A stretch of DNA of 64,000 nt from Diplonema papillatum (taxonomy: Eukaryota > Euglenozoa > Diplonemea > Diplonemida > Diplonemidae): contig JAPJBO010000962.1 in assembly GCA_030068145.1 (NCBI GenBank), positions 20,200-84,199 of the forward strand, in the 5' to 3' direction. The notes under the pieces were generated by a model. The model did not search any database. It saw only the letters and a program-made list of their open reading frames with translations, and was not told where the DNA came from. Both the position numbers and the translations under genes were made by a program. Each line of letters begins with the position of its first letter. The first letter of the stretch is position 1. Shown one piece after another: positions 49,701-59,316 of this stretch.

Positions 49701-50990
49701 ACAGCGCCAAAAAAAAAAAAAAAACTTTTCGTGATTTAGGCTTCCTCCGGCATTTCGGAGGTAAGCGGGAGCACTGATTGGAGGCACAAAAAAAAAAACC
49801 GAAGCGGCGAGGGATCCACTACGGTGAGCTCCCCAAGCTGCGTGATCTTGGTCGACTCACCCAGCAAGGGGGGGCAGGCGGGGTGAGCAGCCCCGTCTCC
49901 CCAGCGATCCTGGGGACCGCGACGGGGCAAGGTTGCTCCAACCCTTCCCGAGCAGCCTCGGCAAGGCCAGCAGGAGGGCGGCAGCAGGCGGCACTGCCGC
50001 CGCTTTAAAGGTATGGTCCGTTCGCCCCCCCAGCGGCACCCGGGGGCCGGAGCTCAGGTGGGGCCCCTGGTTGTGCCGCACTAAAATTAACACCAAAAGC
50101 AGCGGGGGGACAGGCGCAGCTAGCTGGCCAGGGCGGAGATAATGGGCAGCACTGCGCTGGATCGGCGGCCGAAGCGCAGGAGGGGAAGCGAGGGGTGATC
50201 ACGATCCCGAGCGGGGAGGGGGCCACTCAAGCGAGCAACTCATGCCGGTCGCGTCTGGGCAACGCGTCTGGTTTGAGGGGGACTGGGGGTGCAGGAGGAG
50301 CCGCCACCCCCACTGTGAGCTTGAGGGGTCCCCGACCTGTGAAGGTGACTGTGAGTCCTGAGCCCACCCGAGGGCGTCAAGCAGCGGATCCTGGCAGCCA
50401 GTCAGCCAGGGCAGGGCGGGAGGGACAGCAGAGGGCGGCGACAGCGCCAGCCAGGAAAAGGAGTGCGGCGGTGCAGAGGGTGGTAGACCCCAAGAAAGTG
50501 AAAGAGGGCCAGGACGGACGGAACGGCCAAGGAGTCAGCGGCACAAGATGCCAACAAGGACCCCCCCTTGCCGGGGGAGGGAAACCAGGAGCGAGCGGGA
50601 GGTCAGGCAACCTCAAGTCACAGGAACAAAGCGCGCAAAAGAGCCAGGGAGCAAGTCAGCCCTTGACAGGGGCAGCTCGGAGCGCAGCATCACCATCAGC
50701 GAATCAGATCAGCGGTAGCGAAAACAAACAAACAAACCCAGGAGCAGGAGCGGAGCAGGGAGAGATGGTTGACCTCACTCTCCCTGATGCTGTCGTGACT
50801 CGGCCTGACAAGCCCCCCACCGGGGGAGTCACGGGGGAGGGCCTCCTCAGCAGCAGTCTCTAAGGGCCCCCGGTTGTTTTAGTGGGTAGCGTTCGGCCAC
50901 CATAGCTCCACGAACGCGGTCCCACACTCTCCGCTTAGTCCACGGGGGTCGTGCGTAAAGCATTTTTTCCGGGGCAGACTATTTTTTAGC
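49701..50990. other. Spacer with GC-rich low-complexity open frame
   Basis: A-runs at 49707-49725 and 49788-49799, then a GC-rich block. The plus frame 50195-50863 (222 codons; Gly/Ala/Ser/Gln-rich, GQQRAATAPARKRSAAVQRV, ending VDLTLPDAVVTRPD) could be a gag-like or disordered protein, but base composition alone keeps such a frame open. Not called as a gene. Confidence 0.3.
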
Positions 50991-51117
50991 ATCGGGGTCA
51001 ACTCCACACCTTGGCGCGTGAGCTGGTCTGGACCGCTCATCTGCGATGGGATGAATCGGGCGTTACGCGCGCTCCGATATTGAGTAGTCCAGGGACGACA
51101 GAGTTTTGAATTCCCCA
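50991..51117. repeat. Direct repeat R, copy 1 (127 bp)
   Basis: ATCGGGGTCAACTCCACACC...TTTTGAATTCCCCA. It differs from copy 2 (52433-52560) by a single T in a T-run. It begins 10 bases beyond the stop codon of the recombinase gene, so the two copies bracket that gene. Confidence 0.95.
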
Positions 51118-51127
51118 TCGTATCCAG

Positions 51128-52264
51128 TCACTCGCTCTCGTCCGGGCTCTCTTCGCATATCTTCTCAACGGTCTTCTTTTCTAATTTTGACCAGTCTATA
51201 TATTCCTTGAACGTATTCGACGCCCAGTTTCCGGCCCGTAGGAGGAGACGTAATTCGGGGTTGGAGTCGTTGGAATCCTGTGCGGCACCTCTTCGGAAGC
51301 TGTGGGTGCCCCACCCGATCATTGGTGTCTTGTACCGATTCGCCTTGGCCTTTATCGTCGAGAGCATGTCTGGATACGAAATGCTCCAGATGGGGCAGCC
51401 TGGCTCCACGTTGTCCCTAATGTAGGGCCACAAGCAGTGTACGGGACATATCGCGCGCCAGCCCGTCTTCACGTGCATTTGGCGACACGTGCACCCTCTT
51501 GACAATACAGCACCTTGCAGCGAGTTTTTCCGCGATCGAAGGGCAATGTACAGCTCGTTTTGGTAGAGGAAGACGGAGCTGTGGCGTTGTTTGTCCGTCA
51601 CGACCTTGATGGCGGTATGCGGTACGTCGGTTCTGAGTCCTCTGCACAGAGGGAGAACTTCATCTTTCGTACGCAGAAGGTAGACGTACGAAATGACAGC
51701 GACGAAGTTGAATTCGTGCAGCTGGTTTCGGGTTGGCGTCGTGGGGGAGGCGTCCTTCACGATCTGGTCGAGGAGGTGCAAGTCGATGGGATCCATCTTT
51801 CTTGTGGGTCCCTGTTCGCGCCGCATCCCTTGCACGACCGCCTTCGTCTGGCGAGTTCGGATGGGTGTATCAATACCCATGAACCTTTGAATCTTCTCTA
51901 AGGCGGAGAGTACGCCTTCTGCCGTGCTCGCGTTGTTGTAATTCCCAACAAATGTGGGAACGCGCTCTACCGAGATGGGAAAGTGCGGGATGCCAGCGAT
52001 GTCCGCAAAATCAGCCCATGCACGAACGGCCGTGAAATATACATTCCATGTTTCACCTTTCACCGATGATATCGTCAGATCTCGCACGCGCGCTTCCATG
52101 ATGGCGAGCGCGTGCGCTCGGGGCTTTTCCTTCAGCACCTCGAACTTCCGCTTGCGGCTCAGCTTCGCGAAACGCGTGTCGGTCTGTCCTGCCCTGTATT
52201 CCATCTGGGTCTTAAGGATCTCGATAATCTCGGGACCGGTCGGGTATTCCGTCGATGTTGCCAT
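51128..52264 (-). CDS. Tyrosine recombinase of YR retroelement 2, apparently intact
   Basis: 378 residues from MATSTEYPTGPEIIEILK (52264); an upstream Met inside repeat R is less likely. N-terminal SAM-like region (TWNVYFTAVRAWADFADIAG) then the catalytic domain: SYVYLLRTKDEVLPL (first Arg), a Cys-rich insertion (SRGCTCRQMHVKTGWRAICP with HCLW), GTHSFRRGAAQDSN (His-x-x-Arg), LLRAGNWASNTFKEYIDW (Trp and the nucleophilic Tyr). All catalytic residues can be placed. Recombinases of this type insert circular DNA copies of DIRS-order elements or Cryptons. It lies after RT-RNase H on the same strand, bracketed by the R repeats. Confidence 0.85.
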   Translation of the reverse strand: MATSTEYPTGPEIIEILKTQMEYRAGQTDTRFAKLSRKRKFEVLKEKPRAHALAIMEARVRDLTISSVKGETWNVYFTAVRAWADFADIAGIPHFPISVERVPTFVGNYNNASTAEGVLSALEKIQRFMGIDTPIRTRQTKAVVQGMRREQGPTRKMDPIDLHLLDQIVKDASPTTPTRNQLHEFNFVAVISYVYLLRTKDEVLPLCRGLRTDVPHTAIKVVTDKQRHSSVFLYQNELYIALRSRKNSLQGAVLSRGCTCRQMHVKTGWRAICPVHCLWPYIRDNVEPGCPIWSISYPDMLSTIKAKANRYKTPMIGWGTHSFRRGAAQDSNDSNPELRLLLRAGNWASNTFKEYIDWSKLEKKTVEKICEESPDESE

Positions 52265-52432
52265 CGTGTCACGGGTGGGTGGGCGGGGAACTTTTTGTAC
52301 GTGAGTACAAGTCTTCTTTTCGAAGGTGTTCCTGAGCGGTCGTAGAGGTTGACTAATCGATAATAAAAGAATCTTCATTTTCTTTTCACTTGCTGTAACA
52401 GTTAGTGTGGGAAAATGAAGACCTCCTTTATT

Positions 52433-52560
52433 ATCGGGGTCAACTCCACACCTTTGGCGCGTGAGCTGGTCTGGACCGCTCATCTGCGATGGGATGAATC
52501 GGGCGTTACGCGCGCTCCGATATTGAGTAGTCCAGGGACGACAGAGTTTTGAATTCCCCA
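52433..52560. repeat. Direct repeat R, copy 2 (128 bp)
   Basis: Lies between the RNase H end (52773) and the recombinase start (52264). See copy 1. Confidence 0.95.
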
Positions 52561-52562
52561 CG

Positions 52563-52874
52563 CAGTTCTCTGTCTACCTGTTCCCATCGCAGTACGAGGA
52601 CGAGGAACTTATCCGGCGTAGAACGAAAGGGCGGATTGGTTACGACGAGGACGAGTTAGGGTTTCAGACAGGTATTCGAGTCGATTATCCTTCGGATGCG
52701 ACCCTAGAAAGCACGTTATGCGATGCGTCGCGGGGGATGGGTTTTATGTGGAAACGTTGGAAAGGAACGTTCTTACGGGTCTTGCATTCTTGTGGTGAAC
52801 AATACACTCTCGAAGTCCGCCATGTATCGGAATCCGAGTTCTTCCAGACGCGGGATGCGGCCGCGTTGTCGTGA
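52563..52874 (+). other. Open plus-strand frame between repeat R and the RNase H end
   Basis: 104 codons open from the repeat R border (QFSVYLFPSQYEDEELIRRR; GMGFMWKRWKGTFLRVLHSC) to a stop at 52872. Only the last third has a Met, and that third overlaps antisense to the RNase H coding. Composition looks protein-like. It could be a fragment of a target gene, a small element gene, or chance. Confidence 0.25.
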
Positions 52875-54465
52875 TGGAAGGTCTGCCAGATTGTGGGCGG
52901 TTTCGACCCTCTCTAACCAAACTTCAAGGGAACCCGATGCGACTGCCTCGAACCAGAAACTTCGTACCATTTGATCGCAAAGCTGGTTGTCCGAGTAACC
53001 TTTAACTGCTGTTGCCTGTGTACACACGTTATCGATGAAATAGTACTGCGGGATGTTGCAGAATTCATCCTCTAACGCGGCGGCCGGGAACAGGACGTCG
53101 TGCTTGTCATTCAGCAGGCACTGGACAGATAATACAACTTCCGTTTCATACAACTGTATGTTGTCCTGATCGCTTTGTGTAACTACGTAACGTTCGTGGT
53201 CCGCAGTTTTCACCGCGGAATGCGTGCTTCCGTAGTACCGATACTCTTTGTAGAGAAGGCAGAATCCAAGGTAGCCCAGCGTCGCATCAGTGTAGATGAT
53301 GATGGGTGACCTTGGCGAAGACACGATCCTGAAATTGATACGGCGATGGAATCTGGAAAAGGATAACGCTTTCAGCCACCACACCAGTGCTTCCCGCAGT
53401 CGCTTCCCGAGCTTCACGACGTTCATTCTGGAGTATTGCCGCGATCGAATCGGGTGGATATTCAATTGCACAAAACTGAGTTGCCCGACGAGCTTGCCAG
53501 CATGTTGCGGTGTCAGCGCGTCTTCGTTTAGAAACTCCTCGATTGTTCGCCTCAGCTTCGCAGATCTTTCCCGTGTGATTGGTAATCATCCCGGGCTCGG
53601 CGACGTCGACGTGCACCCCCAGGTACGTCGCACATTGTCCCACCCGCTTCTTTCTGTCTTGAAAGATGAGGCCAATTATCGTCGTGAAGAACGTTTGGAA
53701 GTCGGCTGACATCTGATCGATATCATCCTCCCTTCCCAGCATGCTGAAATCATCGAAGTAGCCAGAGGCCGGTATACCCATGATCCTGCGCGCGCATGCT
53801 GTAACAAACTTAGACAGACAGTTGTAATCCAGTACAGCCGATTCCGTTCCGAAGCACAACACATTACTCAGATACAATTGTAGTTGGTGTGTCTTCGGAT
53901 GGATTGATACGATCACCGCATACTTGCGCTGTGCTTTATCCGCAATCAGCGACTTGTAGGCGTCGGATTGATCAAGCACCGCTTGTGATTGGTGCACTAC
54001 GCCTTGTTGATACAAGACAACAGCTGTGGCTACCAAATTATCGATACCCAAAAGGGTTATCGGAGAGTGGATCCGAGTAACCTTATTCGTCGCACGACCA
54101 TTGTCGCATCCTCGGTGCTTGTCGCCTTGCACCACGATGAATCGCCTAATGGGAATAAATTGTTCGACGGGAAGAGTCTCGGTCGTAAAGGGTCCTTCTA
54201 GCCATCCTTTCTCGACTTCGAGCTTCAGCTGATGGGCTATTTCGTCCAAGTTACCGTCCCGCAAGCTCTGACGTCTGAGGGACTCAAGAAGCGGTTGCTG
54301 TTTATCTTTCAGCGCCCTCTTGGTCGATATAAATACTTTCTTCGCACTCCTGTAGTCCGGCCTGATGTCGAATACACCTTCCTCACACAGATCATCCACT
54401 ACCGGGAATCCGAACCCCAATCTGTGGATGAATTCATTCTTCACACCCGGTGTTGCGGCGCCCAT
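52773..54465 (-). pseudogene. RT-RNase H of YR retroelement 2 with one frameshift
   Basis: RT from 54465: FISTKRALKDKQ; LEVEKGWLEGPF; motif A VLDQSDAYKSLI; motif B-like LYLSNVLCFGTESAV; motif C ASGYFDDFSML with both Asp. The frame shifts at about 53570 and continues as RSAKLRRTIEEFLNED...HAGKLVGQLSFVQ into RNase H: IIIYTDATLGYLGFCL, LYETEVVLSVQ, YYFIDNVCTQAT, HNLADLPSRQ, with all acidic residues. Ends at 52773. The HNLADLPSR end is diagnostic of DIRS-order RNase H. The one lesion makes it a young pseudogene, unless it is a programmed frameshift. Confidence 0.85.
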
Positions 54466-54496
54466 CAGTTCTAGAATCTCCTCGACAACCGGTATA

Positions 54497-54710
54497 TCAT
54501 GCAGGGTCCAAACCTTGTGTCTTTTTAAAACGCTCCCTCGGGGCCGATGGAGCCCTAAAAAAATATTTGGGAAAAAAAAAATTTGCTCAACTTCCTCAAA
54601 AATTACTGCAGAGTTTGTTCCAAAATTTTAAAATTCAAAAAACCCATTTTTTTTCTGGAAATAAAATTTTGGCCATTTCCAAAAAGACACAAGGTTCTGA
54701 CCCTGCATGA
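54497..54710. mobile_element. 212 bp TA element, copy 1
   Basis: Ends CATGCAGGGTC / GACCCTGCATG with TA on both outer sides (54495-54496, 54711-54712). It splits the gag-RT region of YR retroelement 2. Confidence 0.9.
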
Positions 54711-54719
54711 TATTTATCC

Positions 54720-55405
54720 GACTCGCAATGGCGTATGCCGGATGGTGTACGTCGTAGAAAGACTCGAAGCATTCCGTATCATCTCTGCTTGTTTTCGCTC
54801 TATCGTCCCAGTATAGAATGCGACTCGCTCTAAAATTCTTGTTGACCTCCGTCGAATTACCGGCGTACACGCGGACGCATTCGAGCAGATCAGGCTCCAG
54901 ATCCGACTCGGTCAATGTGTACGACTTTATCTGTGTCGTCATCGCTAAATGTTCCTCCATCGTCTCGGCACGGAAGGAGTAGAAAATGCCCTTCTGCTTC
55001 TGTAGAGGTCGGTGTTCGGCAATGGTTCGAAACGGTGAGCTTTCTTTCGGAGTCGTTGTTGGTTTGCACCTCAGCCACAGTTTGTGAGTCAGATCTTGAG
55101 GTGGTGGGGAGGAAGTGTAAAGGGCAGGATGGAAAAGGATGGATGCATGTGGGTTGTTTTGACGGTCGGTGGGAATGAGTCAGTTCTTCGTCTGAGGTCT
55201 TGTGTCATACGACTGACGCTTACCCTTGTTCACCGGCTTGCCTGCTGCGCCTTTTCCTGAGGCTTTCCCGTACGGCTCGTATCTGCAAGATTGTTCCGAG
55301 GTTGTCAATTTCCGTCTTCTCTTTGAACCTTTTTACGACTTCGCTGTCAACCTTGGTCAACGATGCCAGCGTCTCCGATGCTGATATGTCGCGGGAGCTC
55401 TCAGG
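54720..55405 (-). pseudogene. Gag remnant of YR retroelement 2
   Basis: Minus-strand pieces: MPESSRDISASETLASLTKV...LRKRRSRQAG (55405 to about 55215), a frame change, then MEEHLAMTTQIKSYTLTESD...FESFYDVHHPAYAIASRI (54960-54722). The latter runs straight into the 212 bp element at 54497-54710, beyond which upstream codons of RT (VVEEILELMGAATPG) resume. No enzymatic motif; position and basic patch suggest gag. Confidence 0.45.
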
Positions 55406-55428
55406 CATGTGTAAAGTATGCGTAGCAT

Positions 55429-55570
55429 ACCTATACTTAACATTGAACCGCCCAAAATCGTGGTTCAATGTTAAGTATAGGTAATTACCTATACTTAACA
55501 TTGAACCGCAAAAATCGCGGTTCAATGTTAAGTATAGGTAATTACCTATACTTAACGCTGAACCCATACC
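55429..55570. repeat. Hairpin repeat family 1 (CCTATACTTAACATTGAACC), tandem
   Basis: Two complete palindromes of about 58 bp (TATACTTAACATTGAACCG ... CGGTTCAATGTTAAGTATA) joined through GGTAATTACC, and the half of a third that was split by element copy 2. More units stand at 55786-55834 and 56047-56110. Confidence 0.85.
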
Positions 55571-55572
55571 TA

Positions 55573-55786
55573 TCATGCAGGGTCAAAACCTTGTGTCTTT
55601 TTGGAAATGGCCAAAAAAAAATTTCCGGAAAAAAAATGGGTTTTTTGAGTTTTAAAAGTTTGGAACAAACTCTGCAGTAATTTTTTAGGAAGTTGAGCAA
55701 ATTTTTTTTTTTCCAAAATTTTTTTCAGGGCTCCATCGGCCCTGCGGGAGCGTTTTTAAAAGACACAAGGTTTTGACCCTGCATGC
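55573..55786. mobile_element. 212 bp TA element, copy 2
   Basis: CATGCAGGGTC at 55574, CATG end at 55785, TA on both sides. Inserted among hairpin family 1 units. Confidence 0.9.
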
Positions 55787-55833
55787 TATACTTAACATTG
55801 AACCACAAAAATCACGGTTCAATGTTAAGTATA

Positions 55834-56047
55834 GCATGCAGGGTCAAAACCTTGTGTCTTTTTGAAAATGGCAAAAAAAAGATTTCCGGAAAAAAAATGG
55901 GTTTTTTGAATTTTAAAAGTTTGGAACAAACTCTGCAGTACTTTTTGAGGAAGTTGAGCAAGATCTTTTTTTTCCAACTAAATTTTTAGGGCTCCATCGG
56001 CCCCGCGGGAGTGTTTTAAAAAGACACAAGGTTTTGACCCTGCATGA
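55834..56047. mobile_element. 212 bp TA element, copy 3
   Basis: CATG 55835 to CATG 56046, TA flanks. The outer variable base is G at left, A at right. Confidence 0.9.
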
Positions 56048-56110
56048 TAGGTAATTACCTATACTTAACACTGAACCACCAAAAACCATGGTTCAGAGTT
56101 AAGTATAGGG

Positions 56111-56243
56111 AATGAAAATTTGGGTTGAAAATTTTGTGTCAAAAATTGTAGATTTGAATTTTTTTGGGTTGAACTTGTTGTCAAAAATTTGGGTTGAAAA
56201 CTTGGGTTGAAATTTTTGGGTTAAAATTTGGGTTCAAAATTTT

Positions 56244-56281
<38 letters not shown>

Positions 56282-56512
56282 ACTGGGGCAAACCCGCTCT
56301 GATCCACGCCTAGTGTCATGCGTGGGGACAAGGGTGACCAGTTTTCTGTCTAGGACCCTGTGAGGACCCTGGCCCCGTACGGACCCCGTACGGACCCCGT
56401 ACGGACCCCGTACGGACCCCGTACGGACCCCGTACGGACCCCGTACGGACCCCGTACGGACCCCGTACGGACCCCGTACAGACCCAGACCTGTGTTTTGC
56501 CAACTAGTATAC
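56111..56512. repeat. Low-complexity stretch: TTGGGTT-type runs, (TG)16 and an 11 bp minisatellite
   Basis: 56120-56246 has repeated AAAATTTGGGTTGAAA phrases. 56247-56278 is a TG tract. 56368-56480 is about ten copies of GGACCCCGTAC. No gene. Confidence 0.8.
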
Positions 56513-56647
56513 CATGCAGGGTCAAAACCTTGTGTCTTTTTGGAAATGGCCAAAAATTTATTTCCAGAAAAAAAATGGGTTTTTTGAATTTTAAAATTTT
56601 GGAACAAACTCTGCGGTAATTTTTACGGAAGTTGAGCAATTTTTTTT
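56512..56647. mobile_element. 212 bp TA element, copy 4, left part
   Basis: CATGCAGGGTC at 56513 runs normally to GTTGAGCAATTTTTTTT and is then cut by the foldback element. Its right part is 58265-58343. Confidence 0.8.
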
Positions 56648-58262
56648 CTCTCACTCTGAGAAGTTTTTTTCACTGGCAGTGGGCAAAAAACCAATTTTAC
56701 CCACTGTGTTTTTTTCACTAGTGAAAAAAAAAATTTTTTTTTTCACTAGTGAAAAAAAAACACCCAGTTTTTTTTTCACTAGTGAAAAAATATACGTTCT
56801 CTCACTGGTCAAAGTGGGAGAAATTGGGGAAAACCCACTGTAGTGAGTTTTTGTTTTTCGGGTTGAGGGGGCCTTGTAGAGGTCCCGAGGGGGTGGAAAA
56901 GGCCTCGAGGCAGGGAAAACGGTCGCCACGAGGGGCCCCGAAGGGGTCCCGAGTGGCGACCGTTTTCCCTGCCGAGAGGCCTTTTCCACCCCCGAGGGAC
57001 CTCGGAAAGGCCCCCGAAACCCGAAAAACAAGAAACGAACGCACAGTGGGGATTTTTCCCCAATTTCCGACCACATTTGACCAGTGAGAGACTTTTTTTC
57101 TCTCACAATGGAAGTTTTTTGAACTGGCAGGTGCCAGGTTTGCCACACTGCCGGATAGTGCTGGTTTGGTCGTGTGTTTGGGTGGGGGGGGCGTGGTTCA
57201 GCATGATTTAGCCGGGGCAGCCAAAACTGCATACAAATGCACTTCTGACCTGTTCTTGACTACTTTCAGCCAAAAAAATGGGGGAAAAAAAAAATTGGCA
57301 CCAGTGAAAAAAAAATTTTTTTTTTCACTAGTGAAGAAAAAAAGTTTTTTTTTCACTAGTGAAAAAAAAACTGGGTGTTTTTTTTCACTAGTGAAAAAAA
57401 AATTTTTTTTTTTCACTAGTGAAAAAAACACAGTGGGTAAAATTGGTTTTTTGCCCACTGCCAGTGAAAAAAACTTCTCAGAGTGAGAGAAAAACTTTTT
57501 TTCTTCACTAGTGAAAAAAAAATTTTTTTTTTCACTGGTGCCAATTTTTTTTTTCCCCCATTTTTTTGGCTGAAAGTGGTCAAGAACAGGTCAAAAGTGC
57601 AGTTGTATGCAGTTTTGGCTGCCCCGGCTAAATCATGCTGAACCATGCCCCCCCCACCCAAACACACTACCATGCAGGGTCAAAACCTTGTGTCTTTTTA
57701 AAACGCTCCCGCGGGGCCGATGGAGCCCTAAAAAAAATTTTGGAAAAAAAAAATTTTGCTCAACGTCCTCCAAAATTACTGCAGAGTTTGTTCCAAACTT
57801 TTAAAATTCAAAAAACCCATTTTTTTTCCAGAAATTTTTTTTTGGCCATTTCCAAAAAGACACAAGGTTTTGACCCTGCATGCTACCAAACCAGCACTAT
57901 CTGGTGGTGTGGCAAACCTGGCACCTGCCAGTTCAAAAAACTTCCATTGTGAGAGAAAAAAAGTCTCTCACTGGTCAAATGTGGTCGGAAATTGGGGAAA
58001 AATCCCCACTGTGTGTTCGTTTCTTGTTTTTCGGGTTTCGGGGGCCTTTCCGAGGTCCCTCGGGGGTGGAAAAGGCCTCTCGGCAGGGAAAACGGTCGCC
58101 ACTCGGGACCCCTTCGGGGCCCCTCGTGGCGACCGTTTTCCCTGCCTCGAGGCCTTTTCCACCCCCTTGGGACCTCTACAAGGCCCCCTCAACCCGAAAA
58201 ACAAAAACTCACTACAGTGGGTTTTCCCCAATTTCTCCCACTTTGACCAGTGAGAGAACGTA
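56648..58262. mobile_element. Large foldback element nested in TA-element copy 4
   Basis: Starts CTCTCACT and ends AGTGAGAGAACG. About 56794-57310 is the inverse complement of about 57535-58262 (apart from element copy 5 inside the right arm), for example GTTTTTCGGG...GGGGCC blocks at 56850-57030 and 58020-58200. A second inverted pair joins 56650-56790 with 57360-57492. TTCACTAGTGAA palindromes fill the centre. No coding. The arms contain a conserved TTGCCACACTGCCGG / CTGCATACAA... stretch in both orientations. Confidence 0.75.
57670..57883. mobile_element. 212 bp TA element, copy 5
   Basis: CATG 57671 to CATG 57882 with TA flanks. Sits in the right arm of the foldback element; the left arm at 57160-57178 shows the matching uninterrupted site. 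Confidence 0.95.
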
Positions 58263-58264
58263 TA

Positions 58265-58344
58265 TTTTTGCCAAATTTTTTTTTTGGGGTCCATCGGCCC
58301 TGCGGGAGCGTTTTAAAAAGACACAAGGTTCTGACCCTGCATGA
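58265..58344. mobile_element. 212 bp TA element, copy 4, right part
   Basis: GCCAAATTTTTTTTTTGGGG...CCCTGCATG(58343)A then TA. Completes copy 4 across the nested insertion. Confidence 0.8.
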
Positions 58345-58461
58345 TACCTGTCATCACTAAAACCAACCACTATTCATCTTGAAACCACCAGGAATACACT
58401 TGAGAAAAAGCAACAAAACAAACATGTTTTGTTGCTGTTTTCTGTTTTGAGTGAGGCCTTT

Positions 58462-59316
58462 CTAAAGGTGCTTCCACAACCCATCAGCTTTCTGTGTTCC
58501 TGCCATGCTGATTTTGAGAGATCCACCTTTGCTAGACTTCCCAATAGATGTGCTTAAAATTCCTGCAGTCGAGTACGTCAACCGGCAGTCTCTGCAGAAG
58601 AAGACAGGCCAGGTAAGTTTCCGGCTTGTGTGGGCACCTCTCCAAACCAAGTTGTCTAGCTGTTTGCTGCACTTGCAGGTTATCATGCAGGGTCAAAACC
58701 TTGTGTCTTTTTAAAACGCTCCCGCGGGGCCGATGGACCCCAAAAAAAAGTTTTGGCAAAAAAAAAATTTGCTCAACTTCTGCAAAAATTACCGCAGAGT
58801 TTGTTCCAAAATTTTAAAATTCAAAAAAACCATTTTTTTTCTGGAAAAGTTTTTTTGGCCATTTCCAAAAAGACACAAGGTTTTGACCCTGCATGTTATG
58901 GAGGGAGGAATCACACCATACTCCTGAAGCTTCTTGGCCATTGCTTCATCCCCCTGCTGGATTAACTTGACCAACCCAAATTCTGGTTTTGCCTCCACAC
59001 GCTTCCGAAAGATGCCACTGTAGCCTTCTGCCCTGTCCTTTTGCTTCAAGGTGATAGGGCCCACCTTGCGCTGCTTTGCACGCTGCCTGTGTCTTGCAAC
59101 AGGAACTGGCCTGCTGTCTTCTTCTTCTTCTTCTTCTTCTTCTTCTTCATCTTCTTCGTCCTCAGACAAAGCAACACCTTCAGCCAGAGGAAGCTGCAGG
59201 GGAGGTGGGCCAGCTGGACCTGGATGCTTCCTTTTCACTCCCCCCCTTCCATTGGCAGCTTCACATTCTGGAACCCAAGTCAGGAAGAATAGTAGCAACC
59301 CAAAGAGGGCCAACAT
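58462..59316 (-). CDS. Small secretory-type zinc-ribbon-like protein, frame interrupted by a TA element
   Basis: Reading from 59316: MLALFGLLLFFLTWVPECEA (signal peptide), a linker with a Glu run (about 12 Glu), a basic region (RHRQRAKQRKVGPITLKQKD), then GYSGIFRKRVEAKPEFGLVK and AMAKKLQEYGVIPPSI. Here copy 6 of the TA element intervenes (58683-58896). Beyond it the same frame continues TCKCSKQLDNLVWRG, FFCRDCRLTYSTAG and ends at 58462. CxC...CxxC looks like a zinc ribbon. Removing the element with one TA gives one continuous frame of about 213 codons. If the element stays in the mRNA, translation runs into it and stops. Family not recognised. Confidence 0.65.
58683..58896. mobile_element. 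212 bp TA element, copy 6, inside a coding exon
   Basis: CATG 58684 to CATG 58895; TA on both sides. Precise loss restores the codons for PSITCKC in the host gene. Confidence 0.95.

Noticed and set aside
50195..50863. 222-codon low-complexity plus frame
   Set aside because: GC-rich sequence keeps frames open by chance; no domain. Mentioned in the spacer entry only.
56234..56503. Frames of repeated VRGPYGVRTGS
   Set aside because: Translation of the 11 bp GGACCCCGTAC minisatellite.
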